In this document: positions 1 to 11,473 of the stretch, one piece after another
Layout of the letters: every line of letters begins with the position of its first letter
How positions within the stretch are numbered: the stretch's first letter is position 1
Source: Brachypterus glaber
Taxonomy: Eukaryota > Arthropoda > Insecta > Coleoptera > Kateretidae
Reading direction: 5' to 3'
Length of the DNA: 64,000 bases
Assembly (NCBI GenBank): GCA_958510825.1
Contig: OY294047.1
Coordinates: 3,038,001 to 3,102,000 of the forward strand
Program-made: the position numbers and the translations under genes
The notes under the pieces: generated by a model
Database searches by the model: none
Seen by the model: only the letters and a program-made list of their open reading frames with translations
Told to the model about the DNA's origin: nothing

Positions 1-202
1 CTACTAAAATTTAGATGGCGCCAGTAATTTCTTTAATAAAAATAATATAGTTACACTTTTCGCCCGGCCAAGTAAATATTGTATTTGTTCAACAAAGAAC
101 AAATACAGAATTTGTTTGCTTGGGTGGAAGTGGGAGTATATGTATGTCTTCTATCCTTTTTGGGTAGAACTTTTGTCCCTGTCTAATCTAACGGGAGAAA
201 TC
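1..202 (+). repeat. Two-hairpin repeat family A, copy 1 (cut by the window start)
   Basis: Matches 60992-61390 (reverse strand) and the right part of 17627-17941. It carries a hairpin around ACAAAGAACAAATACAGAATTT, with arms that read CGCCCGGCCAAGTAAATATTGTATTTG and partner. The left half of the element lies outside the window. No coding potential. Confidence 0.8.
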
Positions 203-656
203 CCCATTGAAATTGGTCTTTTTAATTAGCCTGATAAACTAACGTCGATAATATCGTACTTTAAAGGTCCTTTGAATTTTTTGAATTGGCATAGCTAAAG
301 AAAAGAAAATAAGCTTCTTTGCATTTTTACTACCTCAGAGGGAAAAAAACGATATAGTTGATGGCTCAATTCTAGGTAATCCTACGTAATAATGCATAAA
401 CATAAAACCTAAAAAAGGAAAATCTTCTGAAAAATCGCTAACCCACGTGTGTATGTCAGTAAGATTATTATCACGATTACATCTGTATTATAATCGTTTG
501 GGCACAATCGCAAAAAGCTTTGAAACCATTTGATCATACAGATCGATTATTGATACGAGGGTAGGTTGAAAAATATATAAAAGGTAAAATTCGGCTTCGT
601 TCAGTATGATTTATTGCTCTTGCGTATCTTTTAATGTGTTAAAATAGAAAAATTTT
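203..656. other. AT-rich intergenic stretch, no gene seen
   Basis: No reading frame, RNA gene or inverted-repeat element could be supported. Confidence 0.5.
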
Positions 657-676
657 CAGGGGTAATATCATTTGGT

Positions 677-832
677 GTGATACTAGGTTAGGTATCGGTG
701 GTTTTTTACAAAATTTTTTCGAATATTAGTCCCAATGACGAAAATGCAACGACTGCTTTAGCATTTTCCAAAAATTGGGATTAATATGAGTAAAATTTGA
801 AAAAAAAGCACCGGTACCTAACCTAGTATCAC
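677..832. mobile_element. Foldback MITE inside duplication unit 1
   Basis: Inverted ends read GTGATACTAGGTTAGGTA on the left and the complement TACCTAACCTAGTATCAC on the right. Pairing continues inward through ATTAGTCCCAATG and its partner. The second copy is 1065-1228. Length 156 bp, no coding capacity. Confidence 0.8.
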
Positions 833-1064
833 GAATTGATATTTAGGGAGAAAATATAATTTATATTTAATACACATACCTCTTAATTATAACGTATTAA
901 TCCACAAATAAATTATATTTTATAAATTAACAAGCAAACAATAAGCACGATATTAGATTAGAGAAAAGAGGGGTAAAAAAACCATCGTAGGGGTAAGGTA
1001 TTTTCACTTATCAGTACAGCATACTACATATATATAAATTGTATTCTCAGGGGTAATATCATAA

Positions 1065-1228
1065 GTGATACTAGGTTAGGTATCGGTGGTTTTTTACATA
1101 AATTTTGCGAATATTAATCCCAATGACTAAAATGCAACGACTGTTTTAACAGGAGTTGCATTTTCCAAAAATTGGGATTAATAGGAGTTAAATTTGAAAA
1201 AAAGCACCGGTACCTAACCTAGTATCAC
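1065..1228. mobile_element. Foldback MITE inside duplication unit 2
   Basis: Same ends as the copy at 677-832. It has a short extra segment in the loop (AACAGGAGTTGC), so the loops diverged after duplication. Confidence 0.8.
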
Positions 1229-1447
1229 GAATTGACATTTAGGGAGAGAATATAATTTATATTTAATACACATACCTCTTAATTATAACATTAATCCACA
1301 AATAAATTATATTTTATAAATTAAAAAGCAAACAATTAGCACGATTTTAGATTAGAGAAAAGAGGGATAAAAACACCATCATAGGGGTAAGGTATTTTCA
1401 CTTATCAGTAAAGCATAGTACATATATATAAATTGTATTCTCATGAG

Positions 1448-3049
1448 AAATATCATTAAAATTATGGCCTGGTTGCAACTGGTTGCTTGCTTGTAGGGTT
1501 GCCTTTCTTATGCGCAATGACAAATTCATAAACTAATTTGACAGTATTTTTAATGGACGTCATAATATTGAACATATTATGTTCAACAGGTTTAACAGGT
1601 ATTTCCATAGTAATCTATGACGCAAAACGAAAAAACCCTTAGTACCGGGAATTTTTTCAAATACCCGGGATTTCTTCGACTTAAAATGGCTGATTGGCTG
1701 AAAAATATACCTGATTCGTGAAAGGATTGGTTGAATGACATAATAATAATAATGAAATGTGAATTTTTCAGGAAAAAATACTTTTATTATAAGGATCAAT
1801 TCTACAAAAAAAAAATAATAAATAAATAAAAAAAATTGATTTTTTTTCCTTTTTCGCAAAAAGAAAATTTAATAAAAAAAATAAAAATTGTAAAAAAATG
1901 TTAAAAAACTTTTTTTTTGAAAAAAAATATTTTTTCCATTAATTTTTTGTTTTTTCAACACAATGCAGTTTTATCCAAACCATTACATATAGCTTTTATT
2001 TTGACAAAAGTCATTTGACGTTTTTAAAATTTTGAAATGTCAAAATTAAACACAGGTAATTCTTCAAAATATATATTTTTAAAGAGTCTGGACTGTAGAT
2101 CGAACAAAAAATGTTGTTCGCAACTCGGTTGCTACAAGTCCTCACTCGTTACGAAAACTACTATTCCCTCGTATAATATATTTTACCTAATGTATGATTC
2201 GCATATACGAGCTTCTTTGTTGAAAACGTTAACAATGGTTGGCTTCTTGTATTTTTAAATCCGCCGCTTAGTTCAGCACTCACGGTTCACGTATTAACGC
2301 ATAACGCAAAAACACGATGTAGCACTTTTCTCTCGTAATTTCGTTTATGTATCGAATTTACAAACGGTGCAAGCGAAAGCATTACCTAATGGATGTGGAT
2401 GCTGTACCGAATCGGGATACCGAGCTCGGTATCCTCTCCCGATACAGCAATTTAGGCCCGGTTGTACAAACCTGGTTTAACTTTGTGGCCCTAGGGCCAA
2501 AAAGTTTTTTTCGCCCGCTAACTAAAACTTGTTATTTTTAAGCTTTTTAAAAGAAGATGCTTTACCTTTACTGTAATATTTATAAAGATATATGACCTTT
2601 TGGTCTTGAACTAACTGTTCTTTTTGACCATATGCAGTTATTATAATCATTTCACACAAAATAAAAAATTCTTCTATAACATAACCTCAAAATATATGTT
2701 AACTGATTAATCTGTATTCATCCACTAAAATAAATTAAAAACACAAAATTTCGTTGTAAAATCAATTTCAGTATTTATAATATTCAGAGAACGGTTTCAG
2801 AAGTATTATTATTTTCATAACAGACACATTTTAACAGAAATTAATTACCAAGCTATAGCTGTTTTAATTTGAAAATGAAACCGCAGGCAAAAGAAACGAT
2901 TCAATTGTTTTTTTAGCAATTTGATTGGATATCAATTTGTCATGGATAACTAGATAATAAGACAGTAAAAAGAAATATTTTTTGTAATTTAAAATTAGGT
3001 ATATTTTAATAATTTATTGTAATTATTAACAATCGAATAAAAAATATTG
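1448..3049. other. AT-rich intergenic stretch with poly(A)/poly(T) blocks
   Basis: Holds A/T homopolymer-rich sequence at about 1790-1960 and the hairpin at 2401-2448. No gene could be supported. Short frames at 1560-1859 (minus) and 2037-2541 (plus) have low-complexity or unrecognisable products. Confidence 0.5.
2401..2448. repeat. GC-rich hairpin with a 20-bp perfect palindrome
   Basis: The centre GGATACCGAGCTCGGTATCC (2415-2434) is a perfect palindrome. Flanking GCTGTA and TACAGC extend it to a 48-base imperfect hairpin. Confidence 0.75.
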
Positions 3050-3156
3050 TATAATACACGGGCAAAAAGTTAAATTTCGATTTCGTAGGTTTATTACCCT
3101 ACCCCAAAGGCCGGCCCTCGGCTTTAAAAAACTTAACTTTTCGCCCTTGTATTATA
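3050..3156. mobile_element. Foldback element, about 107 bp
   Basis: Ends TATAATACACGGGCAAAAAG and its partner CTTTTCGCCCTTGTATTATA pair over more than 20 bases. The loop is GC-rich (AAAGGCCGGCCCTCGG). Confidence 0.65.
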
Positions 3157-3164
3157 AATAACTA

Positions 3165-3477
3165 TTTTTATCCAATACATACAGATAATAAGACAATTAC
3201 CAGCTTTATCTTAAATAGATAAACTCAATAATAACGCCCGCGTGGCTTTTAGTTTATTGAGTGGATAATTATTTATTTTACCCACTCAACTGTCACTTGT
3301 CAAATTATTTTCTTGTAAATGTCATTAAAATTTTTAAAAAAATATGATTTCCTAACTATAAAAAGTCCAAACCGATATTGCCCTCTCGAAAATTAACCTG
3401 CTTGACTGACTCCTCGCAGGTAATTTTCTCATGGGCAATATCTTACTTTACCCACTAGTACCATAAATAACTATTTA
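3165..3477 (-). mobile_element. Compound foldback family B, copy 1
   Basis: Matches 19660-19988 and 31156-31460 in reverse orientation. It has two modules: a hairpin with arms GATATTGCCC...GGGCAATATC bounded by TTTATGGTACTAGTGGG and partner, then a segment bounded by TTTTATCCAATACAT and partner. This copy has lost the inner TTTTATCCAATACAT end. Confidence 0.85.
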
Positions 3478-3970
3478 ACTGAGATCTGGTAATATCTGAT
3501 CTGATGTCCGTCGCGAAGCGGTACAGTAGCCACAGCTTTACTCGTTTCCTGACGTGCGAAAAGCTGCGTAGCCAAAATTAATTATTTATGCTACGCTGCC
3601 TAGGTCGATGAAATTTTAAACTTTTTACGCGATAAATACCCCATTAGAGCAAAGTGGAACTGCTCACGTAATATCAGTATTTTATTAGACTGCTATATAA
3701 TGCTATATACCCTATATAGGGTATATTGAAAAACGGATGGTGTTTCACGTTAAGCTCGTTTTAAGCTTGAAACTTGAGAGGTAATTTATTTATGTATTGC
3801 GTTTTTTCTGTCATTTTGTAGAAACTGTTTCGGTTAAAAATATTGTCTGAATATTTTTCGCTGAGCGTTAATGGGTCAAGTAGATTCAAAAAATTGAAAA
3901 TATGAGAAAAAAAACAATTATTATTATTTTAACACTGTTATTATATTATTTACAGCGCCAGCGCTAGAAT
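3478..3970. other. Intergenic stretch, no gene seen
   Basis: Contains a 14-base palindrome ACCCTATATAGGGT near 3709. No other structure was supported. Confidence 0.5.
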
Positions 3971-4535
3971 AGGTAATTGTTACGTAACGGAATTTAATAA
4001 ATTTAATGTTTATTTCCTAAGCTTGGCAGATGTATTTTTATTTCAACATAAATTACTATTTAGTGGCCCATAATTCCCCTTTTCACACAAAAATTGACGA
4101 AACTATGCATATTTAAATAATATTGTAATCAGTAAAAAAACTGTTGACATTGATATTAAAAAAATCTTACGGCCCTGTTCTTGCGTGATCTTGCCGATGA
4201 ATCATCGGCGATGATACATTTTCGCGCGGAATGTGTACTCACAGAACACCAATGTGTGTACTATTTTGTGTACCTGTGCATAAACAATATACGTGTTATA
4301 TGTGACACTCAGTGTAAAAAGAGATACCTAGTATTTTTTCCCTGTGTGATATTGATTATGAATATTTTTTTAAAGTTTGAGTGATTTTTTCGTTTAAGTA
4401 CATTAAGTGCTATATGTATTATTATAATAAATATGTATCATTTTTACACTGTCTTTTTACCGTCTTGCATTATGCGGAATTCTGTATCAATCAATTTTTT
4501 TGAAAAATTGCGTTACGTAATATATGGACAGCCCC
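3971..4535. mobile_element. Harbinger-like MITE family C, diverged copy 1
   Basis: Shares about 340 bases with the intact copy at 25298-25773. Its right end is CGTTACGTAATATATGGACAGCCCC; the left outer end is missing or mutated, but an inner TTACGTAA (3980-3987) remains. A non-homologous segment of about 180 bases after 4314 separates the shared core from the right end. The 67-codon frame at 4181 is a by-product of the repeat. Confidence 0.7.
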
Positions 4536-4944
4536 TAATCCCCTCAAAAACAAAAAGTTATGGATGGTTAAACTTTTAAAAAAATCCAAAAAAGCTGGAA
4601 TAAAATTCTGATTAACGTAACTTTTTTAGGAAAAAATACTTTTATTCAATCCTACCAATTTTGAAGGTAATCCCCCCAACAACAAAAAAGTTATGGGGGG
4701 TTAAACTTTTTTTAAAAATTAAAAAACTATAATTTAAAAAATATCAATTTTTTTTCGTTTTTTCCAAAAAGAAAAAATTTTTTGAAGTTTTCTTTTAATT
4801 AAAAAAAATCTTATTTAAAAAAAGTTAAACATTTTTTTATTTTTTTTCTTTGAAAAAATATTTTTTTTTCGCAAAAAGGAAATAATGTTGAAAAGTGTTT
4901 TAAAGTTTATTTCTTAATTTTTTTTTAACATCTTTTTTAGGTAT
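4536..4944. other. Low-complexity A/T-rich stretch
   Basis: Dominated by A and T runs, with a weak direct repeat of the phrase AAAAGTTATGG...GGTTAAACTTTT (4556 and 4687). No gene seen. Confidence 0.6.
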
Positions 4945-5310
4945 TTGGGAAAATGCAATGTACCATTTATTGTGAATAATATATATCTATTTAAAAAACA
5001 CGGAATAATGACACTGCCTTCTCTTTATATCTACAATTTAATCGTATACTACAAAACAATGGTTAGCAGTGACAGAAGCTACACCCACGAATATAACACA
5101 AGAAAAAAAGATGACCTGCAACCACCATACAGTAGACTTTGTGTAGGAGAAAATCACCCTTCCCATATGTCAGTTAAATTTTTTAAGAAACTGTTAACTC
5201 TGGAAAAAAGTTTTGCAGAGACAGTATCAATGAACTGTTTTAAAAACAAACTGAAAATTTTTTTAATCTCTAAATGTTATTATTCCTTAGATGAATTTTT
5301 AAACTCGTAA
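4945..5310 (+). pseudogene. C-terminal remnant of a non-LTR retrotransposon reverse transcriptase
   Basis: The 121-codon frame resembles the extreme C-terminus of Jockey/CR1-type ORF2 proteins: a TLPSLYIYNLIVYYK segment, then a HEYNTRKKDDL motif, a hydrophobic spacer with PYSRL, and FKNKLKIFLISKCYYSLDEFL before the stop. In intact elements this follows the polymerase and thumb domains, which are absent here. The AT-rich tail after 5311 fits a LINE 3' end. The element is 5'-truncated, as usual for LINE insertions. The family is inferred from motif order; no search was possible. Confidence 0.7.
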
Positions 5311-5644
5311 CTAGTCCTTAATTTTAATTTAATATTTATTTTTGCTTAATCTTGTTTATTTATTAATTTGTTAGTCTTTTATTCGTCCTACAATGCATTT
5401 TACTGTTTTTATTTATTTATTTGTACCTGACTTACCTAATAATGTTTTTGAGATAGGTTTATGTATTTGTATATATATATATATTGTGTGTATATCTATA
5501 TGTTTAACTATTGTATTTAACATTCAAAGGGAAAATATACATACTTACTATAACATTACATATCTTCACGGTTTGTTTTCTTTTACTCATTTTATTTTAT
5601 ACTTTTTTTATATCTGGATAGGTACCTATTTATACATGTATATA
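5311..5644 (+). other. AT-rich tail, probable LINE 3' region
   Basis: Follows the RT remnant and is T-rich with TTTATTTATT-type runs and a TATATA run. The exact 3' end is not visible; a family D element begins at 5645. Confidence 0.4.
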
Positions 5645-6069
5645 CACGGAAAAAAAAAATTATAGCTAGGAGCGCTATAACACACATACCAAGCAAATTA
5701 TAATCGCTTATTATATAAATACAAGGCTTTCTCTTACAATTATGGCAGTCAGTGTAAAAATTTATATGAAATACTTTAATTGTTTAGTGAATAATAAAAT
5801 ATAACAAATAGTATGGCATTTATAGCTTAAATAGATTTAATTATTGTCCGTGCTAATAATTTTTATAATATAATAAAATTTCTGTAAATTTATAATAGTG
5901 CCTGTAATAAATATAATCGTGTCTGTAATATATATAATCGTTTCCAATTTATTTTTAACATTATTAGTTATTGTGTCCCTTATAATCTATAGCTTAAATC
6001 ACCATAATTTGCCACTGTTACCAAATATCTTATAATGTATAGCGCAGAGCCCACTAATTTCTTTCCGTG
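5645..6069. mobile_element. Mariner-type MITE family D, copy 1
   Basis: Length 425 bp, flanked by TA on both sides. Ends are CACGGAAA and TTTCCGTG. Nearly identical to 8359-8782 and 33721-34149. No coding capacity. The TA duplications point to Tc1/mariner-type mobilisation. Confidence 0.9.
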
Positions 6070-7972
6070 TAGTCCTTCATAAAATTGAAGCATTATCCGT
6101 GTTCAATTTCAAAATCTGAACTATTTAACCATAAGAATTTTCCATGTAAATGAACATTACGGGTAAAACGAATTTACGCAACCCATAGGAATTAGTTTAA
6201 ATTCAAAGGTAACAAAGATTTTTTGGCATATACTTAAAAAGTGCCCTTTATAAAAGGTTATACTTGCAAATCGAGATATATAATAGAATCCTATTCAGGT
6301 ATATCCGTAATAGAATATTCTTACATTCTCTGTTGACCAGGTAAATATATGAAAAGCGAATTTTTCTACTCTATCCTTTTCTAACTCCCACGATTTCAGT
6401 GTAAGTGAGTGAGATAGATGGATGATTATTTTTGGCGTATTTAAGGAAAAATGAGAGACCTGTGTGCAATGAAAGGACTAGATTTATGTAAGATTTTGTA
6501 TAATACTTTTTGGTGCCCTTTGAACGTGGGAACTGAAACGTGGAGGAAATGGGTTGCATAGGATGGACAGGGTCTGACATTTCGAATGCGAAAAGTTATT
6601 GATGATTGCGTACAATGGGACGTGGGAAGTAAGGCACGGATTATTAAAATTGATAAAAGCCAAATAAATATTATACATTGAATAAAGATCTTTCGTTTTT
6701 GGCGGGGTACGTATACACCTGGATCTACATGCAAATAAAAATTTGCAAAGGAGGAGTTAGATTGTTTAATTGTAGTCTGGCAGAAATCTAGTGTTTTAAT
6801 TACATTTCTTGGATAATTATCTTGAATCTTGGACTATAATCAGTTACCTCGAAATAAATATCTAAAAAAATTAAAACTAGATGAAACGTTGCAAGCACCC
6901 TGTCAAAACATCGGCACTATTGTACACTAGAGCCATCTAGTTTGCATATTTCAAACTAGGTGTTTTGTTTGATTTTAAATTCTGTATCTTAAAACAATAT
7001 ATTCTAGCAAAAAACTGTATATAACATTTTTTATAGGGCTTAAAAAGAGCTTTTATTTAAAATATAATTTTTTGAAATCGGGTTATAAATATGTGAGATA
7101 TGCTAAAAAAACCTTTATAAACGCCAATATCTCGAAAACAATGCGTTTTAGGAAAACGTTGTTTATAACATTTTTTGACCAATTTAAAATTATCTTTTAT
7201 ATAAGTGCTAAATTAACCAAATACAATAATAATTGCCTTAATTATAAACAAAAAACGCTAAAAATAGGAGTTTTACCCTATTTTTACCCCCTTACCCCAA
7301 TCGTTTACCCCCAAAATCCAATCAGCTCTTAGGAATACGATAAGAAACAATATGCAAAAAACCGCAAGTCGATATCTCATGTAGAAATTGAGTTAGAGAG
7401 TGTTCACTCAGAATGGTCTAAAACGTCGAGAAATATGAAAAAAACGTGGTCAAAGATTTTGACTTGTCGGCGAAGATTTCAATACATCGGCACTCTTAGT
7501 AGCACTAAGTGCCGATGTAAAATGTATTTTTTTTCTTACGAAACTTAATTTTTTTGTTTTTACTTTAAAATTTCGATATTTTTGTACCCAAGTATTTTTT
7601 ATTATTTTTTTTTCAGTATTGTTTCGTTTTGTTTGATTTCCAGCAGTATTTTTTAATACATAAACTCGATTTCTATAAATTCTTGGTATAATATAAATGG
7701 CGTTACCCACTAAAGTCCTCCTACAATATCTGATCCTTTTTGAAAGTGAAATGCTTTTGTGAATCCATTTAATGTATACGGATATTCGATACCCGGTAGT
7801 ATAACAACGATTTTTTTCTGTATTTAAGGTAATTTTTTTCATAATTTGAATCCGCTTTCCAAAACTTCTCAGGTTCTAGTTGCTTACCATAGTTCTATGT
7901 ATACACAGTAAAAAAATATTCTCAAAATTGATCGTTCGTCAATACTAATAAATACGTTTCTTATAAATATAC

Positions 7973-8018
7973 TGTACGTAGTATGTACTACGTACTACGT
8001 ATGTACTACTACGTACAA
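7973..8018. repeat. Cluster of TACGTA/GTACTACGTA motifs
   Basis: About seven overlapping TACGTA, GTAC and TACTAC units in 46 bases, self-complementary throughout. Confidence 0.7.
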
Positions 8019-8162
8019 GTTAACGTATATTTTTTTCGAATTTTTATGTTATAAAAACATAAATATCATAAGGAAAGTATTATAATACTATAGGTCTTTT
8101 CTAAGCAAATCATTTAAGATTTTTCTTGATTAAAATATAGAACCATAATAGGGGCTAATATC

Positions 8163-8200
8163 GCAGTTCTGTCACCAGTTCTGTGGTGACAAAACTGCTA
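8163..8200. repeat. Short hairpin
   Basis: Arms GCAGTTCTGTCACCA and TGGTGACAAAACTGC with a 6-base loop. Confidence 0.7.
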
Positions 8201-8358
8201 GAATATTAAGGGTCTACGGGTTAGAACACTTAATTAAGGTTTAAATTCGGGGCTAGGGCACAAATATTATGCTTTTTTAGGCATAATTTGTTGTTTTAAG
8301 CAGTTATTTTTGTGTGTAACTGGATGCACTATAAACGGTAAAAAAATAATGTAAACTA

Positions 8359-8782
8359 CACGGAAAAAAAAATTATAGCTAGGAGCGCTATAACACACAT
8401 ACCAAGCAAATTATAATCGCTTATTATATAAATACAAGGCTTTCTCTTACAACTATGGCAGTCAGTGTAAAAATTTATATGAAATACTTTAATTGTTTAG
8501 TGAATAATAAAATATAACAAATAGTATGGCATTTATAGCTTAAATAGATTTAATTATTGTCCGTGCTAATAATTTTTATAATATAATAAAATTTCTGTAA
8601 ATTTATAATAGTGCCTGTAATAAATATAATCGTGTCTGTAATATATATAATCGTTTCCAATTTATTTTTAACATTATTAGTTATTGTGTCCCTTATAATC
8701 TATAGCTTAAATCACTATAATTTGCCACTGTTACCAAATATCTTATAATGTATAGCGCAGAGCCCACTAATTTCTTTCCGTG
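8359..8782. mobile_element. Mariner-type MITE family D, copy 2
   Basis: Same TA-flanked CACGGAAA...TTTCCGTG element as 5645-6069, in the same orientation, with only a few substitutions across 424 bp. This indicates recent copying. Confidence 0.9.
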
Positions 8783-8931
8783 TAATGTAAAAATACCTAA
8801 GTAATTTTTACTATGCTTGACCATGTTTAATTCATGATTTTGTGTAAATGTGTGTAAATAAGTTTAATTTATTGTAAAATAATGTAAAAGACTGGTAAAC
8901 TTTTTTAAATTACATAGATTTACGTTGATGT

Positions 8932-9174
8932 ACACTGGTAAAACAGTTTATTTTTGTCAAAAAAATATTTGGTTGGATATGGCCAATTGAATTATTTGGT
9001 TGTGACAAATAAATTTTATTTCTGTCAAATAAACTATTTTTTCCCATTAATAAATCATTTTGAAAATAAAATATTTGTTTACATGTACTAAATATTTATT
9101 TGACTCAAATAAAATTTGTTACTTACAACCAAATAATTTGGACTTTTATCCAAATAAATCCTTTTTATCAGTGT
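8932..9174. mobile_element. MITE with ACACTGRTAAAA ends and repeated CAAATAAA motifs
   Basis: Ends ACACTGGTAAAA and TTTTTATCAGTGT. Inside are about ten copies of CAAATAAA/TTTATTTG in both orientations. Such subterminal arrays are typical of transposase binding in some DNA transposons. The superfamily is not clear. Confidence 0.6.
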
Positions 9175-9228
9175 TAAAATTACATGTCGGTTTATGGTAT
9201 CTTAAATTTAGTGTCTATGAAAAATTTT

Positions 9229-9487
9229 ACACTGAACCAAAAATTAACGTGATATCAATAAAAATTACATTGATTTTGCACCGATGTACCTTTTTAATTG
9301 TGACAATAAAATCTTTATTATATCAATGCTTAAAATTGGTTGTCTTATTAAACCACATTAAATGTAAAATTTAAAATAAAAAAATTCGTTGTTGTAATGA
9401 ATTTATGCATAAAGACAAGGCATTTTAAGCATCGATACAATAACAGTGTTCATCGGTGCTAAATTAATGTAATCGTTTTTTCAGTGT
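9229..9487. mobile_element. Possible second MITE with ACACTGAA ends
   Basis: ACACTGAACC at the left and TTTTTTCAGTGT at the right bound 259 bases without coding capacity. The inverted ends are short, so this is tentative. An AT-only frame of 104 codons (9060-9374) spans this and the previous element and is not a gene. Confidence 0.35.
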
Positions 9488-9599
9488 ATGGCAACCAATG
9501 TTATTCTTTTTTGTTACGGTGTAGAAGTGAATTTTAAAAACTCACAAACATGATTTTTTTTTTGTGTAACCATCGTGTGGCTTTTTGCATGAATAGAGT

Positions 9600-9785
9600 C
9601 AGGAGCGGATCGGCTTTTTGAGGTCCGGTCGGCAAAAAGGAAAAGGGCTAGTAAAATGGCCCAAAATCCAAGAAAAATAGGAAAATATAGTGCCCAAAAT
9701 AGGACAAATCGCCTTGTCAGGGCCCGTTTAGCAGTGGGGCTAGGTCGGATTTTGCCGACCTTGCCTTATGACCAGTCCGCCACTG
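9600..9785. mobile_element. hAT-like MITE, 186 bp
   Basis: Left end CAGGAGCGGATCGGC, right end complement CAGTGGCGGACTGGT. Flanks are AATAGAGT (9592-9599) and AATGGAGT (9786-9793), an 8-bp target duplication with one mismatch. The CAGNGGCGGA-type ends and 8-bp duplication are hallmarks of hAT elements. Confidence 0.8.
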
Positions 9786-10227
9786 AATGGAGTGTACCAA
9801 TCGACAGGAAATTTTATTTACATTTGTCCATTTTGTATGAATGAATCAAATAACATGTAATTTAAGACGAAAATCTAGAATGCCCTTTTGCGTAGTTTTT
9901 TTTCCACCACGTGATGGACCTTTAGCTGTCCGAAAAAACCCTAGTCGAATTTGACAAGGAAGCTTGAATTACCATTTTTTCCCCGATTAGATGACTGCAA
10001 ATAGCAGGTAACAAGAACAGGTCTGCTTTCGAAGTAAAATTACGTATATTTTCAAATTATATCACTAATATTGAGATTATAGATCAGTGGTTAGGTTTTT
10101 ATTAGTTAACCAATAAATAGAAAAGTAAAGTTTATTTATTCAACGCCTCATTATAAATACTGCCGCCATTTTAATTAAGTAAATTATTTATCTTTTCTTA
10201 TTACTTTACCCTATGCTGTAAAAGCTC
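9786..10227. other. Intergenic stretch, no gene seen
   Basis: No supported feature. Confidence 0.5.
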
Positions 10228-10515
10228 CAGGGCCGTAACCAGGAAAAAATCTAGAGGGGCTCAGTCACCAGGGTGGCACCCTAAAAAAAAGCTTTGCCCC
10301 TGACGGTTTCTACCGAACTTGGCGCCCCTGCGAAAAAAATTGGCCCCCAAAAATTACAAGAAAAAAACTTTGTCCATGACGGTTTCTACCAAACTTGGCG
10401 CCCTGCAAAAAAAATTGCGTCCCAAAGGTAGATGACTTAAAAAATACCAGGGGGGATCAGCGAAAACGCCAGGGGGGCTCAATCCAAGGCCAGGGGGGCT
10501 AAGCCCTTTTTATTT
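10228..10515 (+). mobile_element. hAT-like end with internal tandem repeat
   Basis: Begins CAGGGCCGTAACCAGG, a common hAT terminus. Inside, a unit of about 75 bp (GACGGTTTCTACCRAACTTG core) occurs twice, at about 10299 and 10378, followed by three CAGGGGGG blocks. No matching right end was found, so the element is incomplete or its right end is diverged. Confidence 0.55.
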
Positions 10516-11269
10516 TGAAACTTGCACCAAAAATCGAGTTTAATGATCATATGACAGGACAAAGACTGTAATTAAAAAAAATCCTCATAAACTAAAAAAG
10601 TCAGAAGTATCAAGTATGATATATTATTATTTAGAAGCTCGGGAGCTATCCAGAAAAGTTAAAAATGTGGGTCGTAGATATTTGAAAAAAATTTGAGGAA
10701 AGCCCTAAGAGAGTAAGGGGATATTTTTATTTGGGATGTTTTTTGTATTTCCTGACAATTATTAGCTTATTCACAAAAATTTAATTACAAAAAAAAATAT
10801 TAAAAATTGTACTCAGTCTAAAATAAATAAAATAAAAATATTTCTAAGAACTAAATTAAAATACTTTTTTTCATTATATTTTTTTCTGTAATAAGCAATA
10901 AAAATCATAGTACCCAAATAAATTTGTGCAATTTTGGCAGTAAAACGGTCAAAATTATGCTCTAATTATTCAAAAATGGGAGCAATAAATAAAGTGATTT
11001 TATTAGTGAAAGGTAGGATTTTTTGGGTAGGAAATCCCTTAATTGTGCAATTGCTAGTTAACTTTATGGGAGGATTAAAATTCTTGGAATCCTAGGTAAA
11101 AACTCATAAAATTAAAACATTAATTATATTATGTAACAATACGTAATACGTCTGAGCTTTATCAAAGAAATTAAATTTATTTTTATTGTTGTTTAAAGAT
11201 AAGCCAATTATTGGAGCAAAGGAATATCAATCGGTATTTTCAAAAGGAAACATATCAGGTAAGTGGTAA
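10516..11269. other. Intergenic stretch, no gene seen
   Basis: AT-rich, without a supported frame, repeat or RNA. Confidence 0.5.
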
Positions 11270-11384
11270 GGGGCTGTCCATATATTACGTAATGCGAATA
11301 GGGGGAGGAAGGGGGTCACAGAAACAAATGTGACAGTTTGTGACAGGGGGGAGGGGGTCTTGGTAAATGTTACGTAACGGACGA
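11270..11384 (+). mobile_element. Solo left end of Harbinger-like MITE family C
   Basis: GGGGCTGTCCATATATTACG is followed by a G-rich segment and an inner GTTACGTAACGG, the same order as at 25298-25400. The core and right end are absent. TTACGTAA occurs at 11285-11292 and 11370-11377. Confidence 0.75.
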
Positions 11385-11473
11385 TTTGAGCGAATGTTCA
11401 CCAGACATTGAAGAAACAGAATGAATAATATTTTGTTTTTTGCAAGTTTTGAATTTAACAAGCCGTGAAGATA

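Larger units (their letters stand above)
657..1447 (+). repeat. Tandem duplication, period 391 bp, two copies
   Basis: Unit 1 is 657-1047 and unit 2 starts at 1048 with the same CAGGGGTAATATCA. The units differ by scattered substitutions and small indels. A third unit seems to begin at about 1448 but decays at once. Each unit carries the same foldback element (677-832 and 1065-1228), so the foldback inserted before the duplication. Confidence 0.9.
6070..8358. other. Intergenic stretch, no gene supported
   Basis: Holds several open but unrecognised frames (minus 6441-6734, minus 7450-7842, plus 7072-7332) without conserved motifs or coding-like composition. Small structures inside are the TACGTA cluster (7973-8018) and a hairpin (8163-8200). 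The 130-codon minus frame at 7450-7842 is Lys/Arg-rich and resembles no family known to me. Confidence 0.4.

Noticed and set aside
7072..7332. 86-codon plus-strand gene
   Set aside because: AT-driven composition with a repeat-like UTR phrase (AATATCTCGAAAACAATGCG) common in insect repeats; no family.
7450..7842. 130-codon minus-strand gene
   Set aside because: Lys/Arg- and Ile-rich product expected from AT-rich DNA, no domain, no start or splice context.
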